Source of the DNA: an uncultured Rickettsiales bacterium | Lineage (GTDB): Bacteria > Pseudomonadota > Alphaproteobacteria > Rs-D84 | Direction: 5' to 3' | Length of the DNA: 47,778 bases | Assembly: GCA_900549365.1 (NCBI GenBank) | Contig: UROD01000001.1 | Coordinates: forward strand, 1-47,778 | Shown here: positions 27,438 through 36,436 of the stretch, in pieces | Layout: each line of letters opens with the position of its first letter | How positions within the stretch are numbered: position 1 is the first letter of the stretch | Notes under the pieces: generated by a model | Database searches by the model: none | The model's input: only the letters and a program-made list of their open reading frames with translations | What the model was told of the DNA's origin: nothing | Position numbers and translations under genes: made by a program

Positions 27438-28511
27438 TTATGATAGCGCAGCGGTAATTTGATCTTGCATTTGGAATGTGCCCAGCACCACCCACGCAAT
27501 AACCGCAGACACCAATAAAATACCAATACTGTTTAATACATTAGAAATTGATTCAATCTTGCGTACGGATTCGTCCAGATAATCGTTCGCCACACGTGAC
27601 AAATTCTTGTCAAAACCATTCATATCGGCATAAATGGTCAAATCACCAATCAGTTCTTCGTTTGGAAAATCACGCCCAGAATGTGCCAACGCCATACCTA
27701 AATTATCACCATTTGCGATATAACGTAACGTCACATCCAATATACTACGCAGATATCTGTTAGAATTATCTGCCAGCATACGCATTGCGTCTGGTATGGT
27801 AATGCCCGCTGCTACCATTGACGACAACCCCATCAACCAACCAACAGACAACTGAATCTTGTAAATATTCCATGGTGGCAATTTATCAAACACGCGACGC
27901 AATGGCCCAGACCAATTTGCCAAACTGACCCATATAATCATAATCAATGCACAGAATCCGACCGCAAACACATACCAATATTTAATTGAAAATTCTGACA
28001 ACGCAATCAGTGATGCCGCCGCCGATTTCCACACCATGGAATTGCCTGCAACCTCGGCCAATGGGGGAACCAGATATAAACCGACCATAATAATTATACC
28101 AAACGTCAACACCAACAAAAACAACGGGTACGCAAATGCACCAATCATTGCACGCTTGATACGTTGTGCGCCATCAACAACACGACTGATACTTTCCAGC
28201 GCAACCACCAAATCAGACAGATTTCCAGACGTCAGCAACAAAGTTTCATCCGCCGGCACCCAACCACGCGTTGCGTCAGAAAAACTCATACCACGTTCCA
28301 GATTTTTCTGAAATTCACGCATTGCAATGGCAAAAGGTTCGTTTGGTTTTTCCCCATTTTTGGATTCAACCATTTCCAAACGACCCAACGCGTCCATCAA
28401 CGAAAAATCATTACGCAACAGTGACGCCAACTTGCGCGCCATCATCATACGTTTTTCAGTGTTTAATTTGAACACTAATTTTGCATAAAACTTGTCCAGT
28501 TTGGTTGTCAT
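27438..28511 (-). CDS. pilR: Type IVb pilus inner-membrane protein PilR (GspF family)
   Basis: The 357-residue polytopic protein has hydrophobic segments near residues 140-165, 185-205 and 330-353, the GspF/PilC layout with two repeated cytoplasmic domains. SFSDATRGWVPADETLLLTSG and PDAMRMLADNSNRYLR are family-like stretches. It forms the inner-membrane platform on which the PilQ ATPase acts. The gene begins one base after the stop of pilQ. No pilin gene follows; a repeat-rich gap comes next. Confidence 0.82.
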   Translation of the reverse strand: MTTKLDKFYAKLVFKLNTEKRMMMARKLASLLRNDFSLMDALGRLEMVESKNGEKPNEPFAIAMREFQKNLERGMSFSDATRGWVPADETLLLTSGNLSDLVVALESISRVVDGAQRIKRAMIGAFAYPLFLLVLTFGIIIMVGLYLVPPLAEVAGNSMVWKSAAASLIALSEFSIKYWYVFAVGFCALIMIIWVSLANWSGPLRRVFDKLPPWNIYKIQLSVGWLMGLSSMVAAGITIPDAMRMLADNSNRYLRSILDVTLRYIANGDNLGMALAHSGRDFPNEELIGDLTIYADMNGFDKNLSRVANDYLDESVRKIESISNVLNSIGILLVSAVIAWVVLGTFQMQDQITAALS

Positions 28512-28512
28512 A

Positions 28513-30150
28513 TCAATACACCCCTGGTCTATCTAATAATCCAACCCAACGTTCTAATTCATCGACACCAATAATACCCTGCAACATCAGTGCCATTGCC
28601 GCCTCTTTCAACGTGCGACCGTCCATATCTTCCAACCAGTAACGCAACGCACCATCGGTATTACCCGCCAATGCCAAACGCAAAAATTCACTGTTTGTAA
28701 TAATGATTTCGCCGGCCTTGATACGCCCCAGTGTTCCTGTGCCCTTGCATTCTTTGCAGCCCGCACCACGAATATAAACCTGACGCAGCCCCAGTTCCCC
28801 AAACGCGTCCATCACGCGCTGGTACGCGGGGTGTTCAGGATGGTCAATCAATCGTTCACGACAATACGGACACAATTTTTTGAACAGACGCATAGATATC
28901 AATCCACGCATCAGCGTTTCTTCTTTTAACTTGAATGATTCAATTCCCAGGTCCAACAGACGCGTCAACGCGGCCATCGCAGAATTAGCATGCAATGTTG
29001 TCCAAACATTATGTCCCGACAGCGCACCACGCACCGTCAATTGCGCCGCCGCCAACGTACGAATTTCACCAACCATCAATGTATCAGGGTCACTGCGTAA
29101 TGCGGCCGCCAGTGCCTCGGTATATTTTTCTTCGCGTTCTTCTTCGTTTGTGGTGTTGACCACCGGCATCTGGTGCGCACCAAAAATCTTTTGTTCAACA
29201 GGATTTTCCACCGTAATCATATTGATTTCATAATGGCGTTCTTTCAACATCAATGACATATTACGTACCAATGTCGTTGATTTACCAGAACTGGTTGGCC
29301 CCGCCACAATCACCAGTCCAGTTGGAAATGCGCGCAGACGCATCAATAAACGCTGTTCATATTCACCAAATTCTTGTTCGGTTTTAATCCCTTCGGATGG
29401 GTTATCGTACAGCAATCGCATTACAACATATCGCGACCCAAATGCGATTGGATTGAATTGCATACGAATACTTAAAATCCCCAGTGGCAGATATAAATCC
29501 TTGGTCCCGCGCAGTGGCGTACGTCCATCTTTCTGGGCAGATTGATATTCATTCTGGGCATAGTTCGCATTCGACATATCAGACGATGCAAACGCCGCAC
29601 GCACAAAAGATTCACCCCACCCCGAATTATATTCCAAAACGGGTTGCATACTGCCATCAATACGGAAATAGATTGTTGTTTGGTCGCCAACCTCGATATG
29701 AATATCAGATACTTTCTGGGCCGCGGCACGGGCGACAATATCAACAAAATCTTTTTGCATTTGGTTGTCGTAATCGCGACTGACACGTGCCGTGCCACCC
29801 AAACGCGCATCATACGATTTATAAATCGCCGATACCAAACCCAAATCAGAATAAAATGGTACACGCATCGCGCGACCACGCGCCTTTAACAAATCTAAAA
29901 ACGCCAATACGCGCCCATCGTACCGATGTGTACGCGAAATAATAATTTCACCCCCAGAAAAATAGGCAATCAACCCTTGGGTATCACGTGGCAATTCTAA
30001 CGGTGCACCAGTCGCCGTCATTAAACGATTGCCGTTTGAAAACAAATAATCAACAATATCTTTGATTTCGGAATTTTCCAATCCCGCCGGCACCGATGGT
30101 TTACTTTCCACCGGAATATTGTTCAAAACATTGTTTTCTGTATTATTCAT
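28513..30150 (-). CDS. pilQ: Type IVb pilus assembly ATPase PilQ (GspE family)
   Basis: The 545-residue secretion ATPase has KVSDIHIEV (about 146-154), Walker A GPTSSGKS (284-291), the Asp box, Walker B DTLMVGEIR (about 356-364), the His box HNVWTTLHAN, and a zinc motif from CPYC (427-430) and CKEC (465-468). The zinc motif suggests an extension-type ATPase rather than a retraction ATPase. It powers pilin insertion at the PilR platform. The order pilO-pilP-pilQ-pilR matches the R64 plasmid pil operon. The start has a GGGACG site. Confidence 0.86.
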   Translation of the reverse strand: MNNTENNVLNNIPVESKPSVPAGLENSEIKDIVDYLFSNGNRLMTATGAPLELPRDTQGLIAYFSGGEIIISRTHRYDGRVLAFLDLLKARGRAMRVPFYSDLGLVSAIYKSYDARLGGTARVSRDYDNQMQKDFVDIVARAAAQKVSDIHIEVGDQTTIYFRIDGSMQPVLEYNSGWGESFVRAAFASSDMSNANYAQNEYQSAQKDGRTPLRGTKDLYLPLGILSIRMQFNPIAFGSRYVVMRLLYDNPSEGIKTEQEFGEYEQRLLMRLRAFPTGLVIVAGPTSSGKSTTLVRNMSLMLKERHYEINMITVENPVEQKIFGAHQMPVVNTTNEEEREEKYTEALAAALRSDPDTLMVGEIRTLAAAQLTVRGALSGHNVWTTLHANSAMAALTRLLDLGIESFKLKEETLMRGLISMRLFKKLCPYCRERLIDHPEHPAYQRVMDAFGELGLRQVYIRGAGCKECKGTGTLGRIKAGEIIITNSEFLRLALAGNTDGALRYWLEDMDGRTLKEAAMALMLQGIIGVDELERWVGLLDRPGVY

Positions 30151-30170
30151 ACCATACGTCCCACGTTTAA

Positions 30171-30881
30171 TTATTTACCACTAACAACGTTTAATGTCTG
30201 GGTATTGCCATCTGGGTCAATAAATATAATTCCATCGTCCAACGATATAGATTTCACCGTATAGCCGTCTATGTTGCGTCCTACGGAAATCTTTTTGTTT
30301 TGTCCTGTACTTAAATCCGCAACCGTTGCCTGTAATTGATTACCAGCACCAAAGATATTTACCAGTTTGAACATTTCGGTAATTTTTTTGACATCTGCCT
30401 TGGCATCATCTGTACTGGTTGTACGTACAGATTTTACAACTGTTTCTGTGTCTTCGTTTTCCAGTGCCGCCTTTTGTTTTTCCAACTTGGCGGTTTCGGC
30501 CTCTAACTTGGCCTTGGCATTTTCCAGTTCCTGTTGCTGTTGTTCCGCACGACCCGACAAGGTATCAATTTCCATATGCAACTTGATTTTTTCAGCTGCC
30601 AATCTGTCCAGTTCCAAATCCAACTGGGCGCGTTCTTTTTCCAACTGCATCAGAACTTTTTCCTGTTCCAAATCTGTAATTTGCTGAAACAGCGAACCAT
30701 CAACGTTATAATTTGCAACCGCGTCCGCAGACACCTGTTCCATTGATGTACTATCCACCACATCATCCAGTGTTTCGGTGATTTCAATGTCTTCGTCCAG
30801 AACCTCGGCCGATGCGCGCGATACGGGCAACGCAACAACCGCCGCCGCCAACAATAAATTCAACATAAGTTTATTTAACAT
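30171..30881 (-). CDS. pilP: Type IVb pilus biogenesis protein PilP
   Basis: The 236-residue protein has a signal peptide or anchor (about 8-25, ending ASA), then a coiled coil (about 62-145, rich in Leu, Glu, Lys and Ala). A small beta domain follows at the C-terminus (GAGNQLQATVADLSTGQ through GYTVKSISLDDGIIFID). That layout is PilP of type IVb systems, a periplasmic bridge to the secretin. The start overlaps the pilO stop by 11 bases, so the two are coupled. Confidence 0.75.
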   Translation of the reverse strand: MLNKLMLNLLLAAAVVALPVSRASAEVLDEDIEITETLDDVVDSTSMEQVSADAVANYNVDGSLFQQITDLEQEKVLMQLEKERAQLDLELDRLAAEKIKLHMEIDTLSGRAEQQQQELENAKAKLEAETAKLEKQKAALENEDTETVVKSVRTTSTDDAKADVKKITEMFKLVNIFGAGNQLQATVADLSTGQNKKISVGRNIDGYTVKSISLDDGIIFIDPDGNTQTLNVVSGK

Positions 30882-32130
30882 AGATTATCACCTCATAGTT
30901 CCAGATTCGTGCGCTGACATTCCATGTACAACGCGTCATATAAACCCCACCAAAATCTTCAAAGATTTTCATGAATTGTATCGGGGTCATTTTAGATTCG
31001 GCCCCAACCTCTACAATATTCAAGGTTGCTGTTTCAACACCGTTGGTTAAAACATCTGCGACCACATTTACATCAACATTTGTTGATATTCCTTGGAAAG
31101 CGGTCTGAACCGCACGTACAACGGTTTCTGCATCACGTTCATCAATCGACGAATACGTTTTTATATCAGGTAATGTGGCACGCACAGATACAGAATCCGA
31201 TGATTCTTCGGTTACAAATGACGCCGGCATCAATTCCGTCGCCACCTGATAAAAATCGGCCAGCGTTCCAAAACTGCGAACGAAACGTGCACTTGCATGC
31301 GTTTCACCACATTCGGCCGACACTTGATTCCAACCGTAAATTGGCTGCATTACAAAACCAATTGCCTGATAACATATTTCAGCACGCGCAGAAACATCTG
31401 GCAAATTATCATATGGCATCACCAGCGGTTGAACTGGTTGCTTTTTTTCAATATTAAATTGCGCGTCTAATTCTTTGTTCTTTTCTTCGATTTGACGTTT
31501 GTATTCTGCCGCCAGTTCAGGGTTGATTTTTGCAACCTGTGGTGGTGTCATCATTTGCTGTAATGGTTCGCGAAAGAACACCAACAAGCCAACAATGAAT
31601 AGTGTGATAATACTACCAGATACCATAATACGGGACAAACGACTGATATGATGTATTGTCGCATGCGCAGAATCTGTAATTAAATCCGACAAATTGCGTT
31701 CAACCGCACGTGGCATGCCCCATGCACCTGGGGCAAACAAAGCATTCCAATCTGGTATTTCTGCCAAACGTGAATACGCCGCGCGGGCATCATCGCCGCG
31801 GTCAAAAACCTTGTCTTCCAGAATAATACCATTGCGCACCGCAACCAAATAAAACTGGTCACCCGCCGGAAACACACCTAAAAACGAATTAAATTCTGTC
31901 AGAGAATCCATAACCTCTGCCGCCGCCGCAGACATACCACTGCGATGTCCGGCGCGACGCGACCCCAACCCGACCATAGACCGATATTCGGCATACATAT
32001 TGTATTTACGGTCAACACCGCGCGACAGATTACGTGCATATGTGCGCGCGACAAAACCCGCCCCAATCGGCTGCCAAAACAGACCTGTGGCGTATTTTTT
32101 ACGTTTAATGGTGATGATATTCCCCTGCAA
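30871..32130 (-). CDS. pilO: Type IVb pilus protein PilO
   Basis: The 419-residue bitopic protein has a cytoplasmic N-terminal domain of about 190 residues, one membrane segment (near 185-205) and a periplasmic region. The N-terminal part with FPAGDQFYLVAVRNGIIL is like PilO/PilO2 of R64-type pili, which form an inner-membrane ring with PilP. I placed the start at a TTG (32130) because a perfect TATAAT at 32166-32161 predicts transcription from about 32154, downstream of the only ATG (32190), and AGAGAGAG precedes the TTG. An ATC or ATT start after AGGGG is also possible. It is the first gene of the pilO-P-Q-R operon. Confidence 0.75.
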   Translation of the reverse strand: MQGNIITIKRKKYATGLFWQPIGAGFVARTYARNLSRGVDRKYNMYAEYRSMVGLGSRRAGHRSGMSAAAAEVMDSLTEFNSFLGVFPAGDQFYLVAVRNGIILEDKVFDRGDDARAAYSRLAEIPDWNALFAPGAWGMPRAVERNLSDLITDSAHATIHHISRLSRIMVSGSIITLFIVGLLVFFREPLQQMMTPPQVAKINPELAAEYKRQIEEKNKELDAQFNIEKKQPVQPLVMPYDNLPDVSARAEICYQAIGFVMQPIYGWNQVSAECGETHASARFVRSFGTLADFYQVATELMPASFVTEESSDSVSVRATLPDIKTYSSIDERDAETVVRAVQTAFQGISTNVDVNVVADVLTNGVETATLNIVEVGAESKMTPIQFMKIFEDFGGVYMTRCTWNVSARIWNYEVIIYVK

Positions 32131-32160
32131 TTTCTCTCTCTGCCCTAGTTTGATATGGCA

Positions 32161-32166
32161 ATTATA
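32161..32166 (-). promoter_or_regulatory. -10 box of the pil operon
   Basis: A perfect TATAAT on the minus strand, 31 bases upstream of the TTG start of pilO. The -35 is weak. A terminator just upstream isolates the operon from the lpx genes. Confidence 0.5.
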
Positions 32167-32199
32167 ACATAAAACAAACAAATAATGCAATTCCAGAAT

Positions 32200-32227
32200 G
32201 AAAAACCCGCTGAAAAATTCAGCGGGC
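32200..32227 (-). terminator. Terminator of the lpx operon
   Basis: CCCGCTGAA/TTCAGCGGG hairpin followed by five Ts on the minus strand, about 20 bases after the DUF4156-like lipoprotein stop. Confidence 0.85.
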
Positions 32228-32248
32228 GTAATTTACACAATAAACATA

Positions 32249-32665
32249 TTATCTGCATTCTGCACCATAAATATCATTTGTGCATGGCACAGAATATTGT
32301 ACCGAAACAGGTACTTGCGCCGCAGACGAGCGAATTGTACGTTGTGATGGGCAATCATACACATTCGCAGTCAAGATAAACGCACGTTCTGGCCCAAAAA
32401 TCACCCATTCATTTGGACGTGTGCGCTGGCTGGTAATCCAATATGCATTGCCACCACGCGCCTGATCCGCAATACGATTTTCCAGATAACGACGCGCATC
32501 ATCAGAATCATAAACTGAAACTTCTGATTCAATCTTGTATAAATAAACACAACCTGTTGGTTCGCCATCCAGTTTTGTTAACAATTCACTGCCGTTTTCA
32601 TTTTTTATCATGCCACCACATGCCGCCAGTGCCAAGACCGCCAATCCAGCAAAAATCTTTTTCAT
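32249..32665 (-). CDS. DUF4156-like lipoprotein
   Basis: The 138-residue protein has a lipoprotein signal with lipobox LAAC (near residue 16). The core GCVYLYKIESEVSV and YLENRIADQARGGNAYWI resembles DUF4156/RcsF-like lipoproteins, where a GCxxL strand is followed by a helix and GGN. Cys residues at about 104, 126 and 136 could form disulfides. Its role is not established. It starts 13 bases after lpxC and ends at a terminator, so it is last in the lipid A operon. Confidence 0.65.
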   Translation of the reverse strand: MKKIFAGLAVLALAACGGMIKNENGSELLTKLDGEPTGCVYLYKIESEVSVYDSDDARRYLENRIADQARGGNAYWITSQRTRPNEWVIFGPERAFILTANVYDCPSQRTIRSSAAQVPVSVQYSVPCTNDIYGAECR

Positions 32666-32678
32666 TTTATAAATCCTT

Positions 32679-33620
32679 TTATTTACCGTTTATTATATCA
32701 TAATTTGCAGGGTCACTGAACAATTTTTTCAGAACCAAATTATTCAACGCATGACTGCCCTTGTATGATTCCAGTGCGCCCACAACCATACCACCAGACG
32801 TGAACATATCACCAATTGCATCTATAACCTTGTGACGGACAAATTCGTCCGGCCAAATCACAGGATTCAGTGTTCCGTCACCCGCATTATTTAGTGCGAT
32901 AACGTTTTTCTCGCTTGCGCCACGCCCCATACCGTGCGCCTTCAAATATTCCCATTCAGAATACTTGCCAAATGTACGTGCGCGCGCAACATTTTTAACA
33001 AAATCATTTACAGATTTTTTTGTGCCATCAAATCGATAAGAAAACGTCTGGCGACCAATAATTTTTTCTGGGTACACTAATGTCGCCGTAATTTCTAATG
33101 ATTTGCCATCATTTGGGCTCAGTTTTACATACCCATCACTTTTACGACCAGCGATTTTATTTATCACCCATAATTGCAAACGCACATGCCATGGCAAACT
33201 GCGCAACACATCACGCGCATACACAATAACAGGACGACGAACAATAATCTTTTTCATACCCCCTTTGCCCGTGGTATTCCCCCTGAACTTTGATAAAAAT
33301 TCCGCCGCACTGCCATCTAATATTGGTGTTTCTGGCCCATCAATATCAATAACTGCACTGTCAATGCCGGCCAAGAATAACGCCGCCATTAAATGTTCAA
33401 CAGTTTGAACATGCGCACCGGCTGTACAACCAATTGTTGTATTACGCATTTTGGTTTCGCCAACATTTTCCGCCAATGCCTGAATCTGTGGAGAATCAGG
33501 AATATCACTGCGATGGAAAAAAATCCCATATTTTTTCGATGGCTTTACAACCATATTCACCGGCAATCCAGAATGAATCCCGACACCAGTAATTTTAATT
33601 TTTTTTGTCAGCGTTGACAT
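32679..33620 (-). CDS. lpxC: UDP-3-O-acyl-N-acetylglucosamine deacetylase LpxC
   Basis: The 313-residue zinc enzyme catalyses the committed step of lipid A synthesis in the cytoplasm. Zinc ligands are visible: H76 in VEHLMAAL, and H263 and D267 in RHKVIDAIGD. The catalytic His is H290 in GSHALNN. An extra stretch of about 20 residues (about 137-160), amphipathic and Trp-rich, lies in the second domain where most LpxC proteins have a short turn. The gene overlaps the end of lpxK by 26 bases. Control by FtsH-type proteolysis cannot be judged. Confidence 0.95.
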   Translation of the reverse strand: MSTLTKKIKITGVGIHSGLPVNMVVKPSKKYGIFFHRSDIPDSPQIQALAENVGETKMRNTTIGCTAGAHVQTVEHLMAALFLAGIDSAVIDIDGPETPILDGSAAEFLSKFRGNTTGKGGMKKIIVRRPVIVYARDVLRSLPWHVRLQLWVINKIAGRKSDGYVKLSPNDGKSLEITATLVYPEKIIGRQTFSYRFDGTKKSVNDFVKNVARARTFGKYSEWEYLKAHGMGRGASEKNVIALNNAGDGTLNPVIWPDEFVRHKVIDAIGDMFTSGGMVVGALESYKGSHALNNLVLKKLFSDPANYDIINGK

Positions 33621-34527
33621 TTTCTATTTTCTCCTTTAACCAATCAAAGAACGCACCATCAACCGATGTAATCAATTTTGCATATTTTATTCTGTCGCGT
33701 GCATAGGCCGGCAAACGCACCCAATCTTTTTCCGTTGTAACCAACTGTGCGTTTTTACGCGCCGCCCATGCAAATAATTTTTCAATATCTTCGTCCGTGT
33801 ATTGCCAGTGGTCTGGAAATGCGCGCCGCGAAACCACAACATTATTCAGCATTTTGAAAAACTTTTTCGGATACCCAATTCCCGCAAATGCGCACACACG
33901 TTCGTTTTCATCGTATGGCGATACGGTCTGGTTTGTGGCATAAAATACAACTGCGCTTTCTGGTAATTTGAAATTTTTACGCGGACGTGCACTGCGAATA
34001 ACAATCACCGCATCTGCACGCGAAATCGCCTTTTTAGGTTCACGTAGTGGGCCGGCCGGCAACAAGAATCCATTACCAAATCCCAATCCTTGGTCAAATA
34101 CCAAAATAGAAATATCTTTTTTAATGCGCGGATTTTGAAATCCATCATCCATCACAATTGGACTTGTTGCATCAGAATGACTATTTAATAATTTAATCGC
34201 CGCACTACGATTACCTGTATGCACTTGCAGACCAGCGCGCGCCAGCATAACCGCCTCGTCCCCAGCATTACCGGTCTTTGCACTTTTTTTATACCCACGC
34301 ATAACCACGGGCGCATCAAATCGCATTGCTATTTCACGAACAATCGGGGTTTTTCCAACCCCACCCGCCATAATATTTCCAACACAAATCACAGGCCGAC
34401 GCGATTGATATGCACCGATTTTACGCACCGATTGCACCACCAGCGACGCCACACGATAAACCGCCGCCACAGGCAACAGAACAAATGATAACGGCGTTTT
34501 ATGTAAAAACCACCACGGTGTTTTCAT
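33595..34527 (-). CDS. lpxK: Tetraacyldisaccharide 4'-kinase LpxK
   Basis: The 310-residue inner-membrane kinase phosphorylates the lipid A disaccharide at the 4' position. An N-terminal hydrophobic helix (about 13-32) precedes the Walker A GGVGKTP (about 55-61). DDGFQNPRIKKDISILVFD is the hallmark Walker B region, and LLPAGPLREP is also family-like. Length is usual (about 328 in E. coli). Its start is two bases after the DUF374 acyltransferase stop, and lpxC overlaps its end, so the lipid A genes form a compact operon. Confidence 0.95.
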   Translation of the reverse strand: MKTPWWFLHKTPLSFVLLPVAAVYRVASLVVQSVRKIGAYQSRRPVICVGNIMAGGVGKTPIVREIAMRFDAPVVMRGYKKSAKTGNAGDEAVMLARAGLQVHTGNRSAAIKLLNSHSDATSPIVMDDGFQNPRIKKDISILVFDQGLGFGNGFLLPAGPLREPKKAISRADAVIVIRSARPRKNFKLPESAVVFYATNQTVSPYDENERVCAFAGIGYPKKFFKMLNNVVVSRRAFPDHWQYTDEDIEKLFAWAARKNAQLVTTEKDWVRLPAYARDRIKYAKLITSVDGAFFDWLKEKIENVNADKKN

Positions 34528-34529
34528 AC

Positions 34530-35330
34530 TTATTTTCCTCTCTTTGATTTCTTGGCGGCTTTGCGCGCGGCACGCGCATCGCGTATATCTTGTTTGAATT
34601 TATGTGCGGTCAAATCCTGTTCTACATGGAATAAATTAAATTCACCATCCATTTCACGAACCTGACGCACCATTATATCTTCCAGATTTTTACGTATTTT
34701 TTCAAATTCTGCATCACTGCATTTTCGGTCTATAAATATAGGGTTATCAACATGACACGTTATCTTGGAAAAAGGTTTTGCAATTAAATATCTGTCCCAA
34801 CGCTGTTGAAACCATGCACGCGAACAAGAATAACACACCGGTATAATCGGCGCGCCTGTCATTTTTGCAAAATATAACGCCCCATCTTGGACACGCATGG
34901 ACGGCCCCCCAGGCCCATCAGGCGAAATACACATAGAATAATTTCCATCACGTAATACACGCACCCCTTGGCGCAGAACAGAAATTCCACCATCAGACGT
35001 ACTGCCATAAATTGGTTTCAAACCAAACAACTGTTGTAATTTTGCCATCATACGCCCATCACTGTGCCGCGATGCAACCGCATACGCCCGCATACCACCA
35101 ATGCAAATAATCGGTGATAACATCATACTACGCCCGTGCCAGAACACAAACACAGCGGGCCGTCTGCGATACTTTTTGAATATGTCATAACCGGTAATTT
35201 TAACCCGCGATGTAAAATAAATAAACCAAATACACACCGCCATTAAACCAGCCACCAACCACTGAATCAGCGACATATGCAACACTGGTTCCCAGAACCC
35301 TTTCCATAATTTTCTGAACGTTTGATACAT
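34530..35330 (-). CDS. DUF374 lysophospholipid acyltransferase-like protein
   Basis: The 266-residue protein has an N-terminal membrane segment (about 20-40) and the DUF374 pattern: FWHGRSMM (about 68-75), ASRHSDGRMM, GSTSDGG and CISPDGPGGP. DUF374 proteins resemble LPLAT acyltransferases, and in alphaproteobacteria they often lie by lpxK or waaA, suggesting acyl transfer in lipid A assembly; the exact acceptor is unknown. The ATG at 35330 is chosen with AAAGG upstream. The frame is open further upstream but without a better start. It heads the lpxK-lpxC operon. Confidence 0.78.
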   Translation of the reverse strand: MYQTFRKLWKGFWEPVLHMSLIQWLVAGLMAVCIWFIYFTSRVKITGYDIFKKYRRRPAVFVFWHGRSMMLSPIICIGGMRAYAVASRHSDGRMMAKLQQLFGLKPIYGSTSDGGISVLRQGVRVLRDGNYSMCISPDGPGGPSMRVQDGALYFAKMTGAPIIPVCYSCSRAWFQQRWDRYLIAKPFSKITCHVDNPIFIDRKCSDAEFEKIRKNLEDIMVRQVREMDGEFNLFHVEQDLTAHKFKQDIRDARAARKAAKKSKRGK

Positions 35331-35456
35331 AATTTCTATAACCTTTACGGAAATCTTAGCAACAAAAAAAGTATATTTCAAGGCAGCATTAGGTAACAAA
35401 TCATAACACGCTATGTGCATAAAAACGTGTATTTTGACAGAAATCATATTTTTTAT

Positions 35457-35484
35457 TTGACACCGCGTCGCAAAGGTATATAAT
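35457..35484 (+). promoter_or_regulatory. Consensus promoter of the initiator tRNA
   Basis: TTGACA, 16-nt spacer, TATAAT: both boxes perfect. The tRNA begins 16 bases after the -10 box. Confidence 0.9.
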
Positions 35485-35499
35485 CTAAATCACTTTCGA

Positions 35500-35576
<77 letters not shown>

Positions 35577-35591
35577 GTTAAATAAAAAAAT

Positions 35592-35618
35592 CACACCATT
35601 TCTGGTGTGTTTTTTTTA
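35592..35618 (+). terminator. Terminator of the initiator tRNA
   Basis: CACACC/GGTGTG hairpin followed by eight Ts, 15 bases after the CCA end. Confidence 0.88.
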
Positions 35619-35706
35619 TTTAATCTGTTGTGGATAATCGGTTTGTGACCCAGCTATAAAATGGCATCTACTATTATTTTCCTGAACAAAAACAAAGGAT
35701 TATAAT

Positions 35707-36345
35707 ATGGTTTATGCATAACTGCGCGTCAGCACCGACGCCCAAGATACCGCCAATCAACGCCTGGGGGTTGATACCAAGGCAATCAAACTGGGGCTGA
35801 TTATAGACAAATACATCATCGACGATGGTGTGTCCGGCACAACAGACCCAAAAATGCGCAAATTCGGCGCACTGATAAAGAACGTAAAATTTGGCGATAT
35901 AATCATAGTTTCTGAACTGTCGCGTTTTGGCCGCCGACTGTTTATGCTGTTTCGCGTGTTAGAAACATTACTCAACAAAGGGGTCAAAGTTTATTCAGTC
36001 AAAGACGGCTATTCGTTGGACAATACATTGCAATCCAAGGTTCTGGCATTTGCATTCGGTATGGCGGCGGAAATAGAACGAGAAATGATATCAAAGCGCA
36101 CCAAAGAGGCACTGGCCCGCCGCAAGGCCGATGGAAAATTCATTGGTCGCAAGTCCGGCGCAAAAAACGCGCGTCATAAATTAGACGGCAAAGAAAACCT
36201 GATAAAAGTAATGCTGGAATCCAATATGTCACTGCGCGACGTCGCCCGCCGCCTGAACGTCAGCCCCACCACCATCAGCACGTTTATCGCGAACAAGTGT
36301 CCAAAACTAGCCAACCCCAGTACTGGACAAAATTATAAACTATAA
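35707..36345 (+). pseudogene. Serine recombinase (resolvase/invertase) broken by one stop codon
   Basis: The frame encodes a 212-codon small serine recombinase: the catalytic Ser in LRVSTD near the start, VSELSRFGRRL, GMAAEIEREMISKRTKEAL, and a C-terminal helix-turn-helix (MSLRDVARRLNVSPTTIS). A good AAAGGA site and ATG (35707) begin MVYA, but codon 5 is TAA (35719-35721) where the family has Tyr; a single base change would restore it. The stop lies before the catalytic Ser. Starting at the later GTG would remove the active site. It is a recent pseudogene, a read-through case, or a sequence error. It lies just after the initiator tRNA, a usual integration neighbourhood. Confidence 0.8.
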
Positions 36346-36400
36346 TCAGTCCGAAAACAATTTATTTTTGTCCAAATTTAGGGTTGGTCAAATTTGGACA
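36324..36400. promoter_or_regulatory. Inverted-repeat operator or recombination-site candidate
   Basis: TGTCCAAATTT (36369-36379) and AAATTTGGACA (36390-36400) are perfect inverted copies with a 10-base spacer, two helical turns from centre to centre. A third related arm, TGGACAAAATTATAAA, starts near 36324. A possible -35 (TTGGTC, 36384-36389) with TATGAC at 36407-36412 lies within, so a bound protein would cover the promoter of the methyltransferase operon. It could also be a res-like site of the recombinase. Confidence 0.5.
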
Positions 36401-36409
36401 GTTTAATAT

Positions 36410-36433
36410 GACGCCCCGCAAAAACGGGGTGTC
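36410..36433 (+). promoter_or_regulatory. Hairpin directly before the methyltransferase start
   Basis: GACGCCCCG pairs with CGGGGTGTC over nine pairs around CAAAAA. The ATG follows three bases later and no ribosome binding site is seen. The hairpin forms in the RNA only if transcription starts upstream of 36410. Confidence 0.5.
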
Positions 36434-36436
36434 AAT

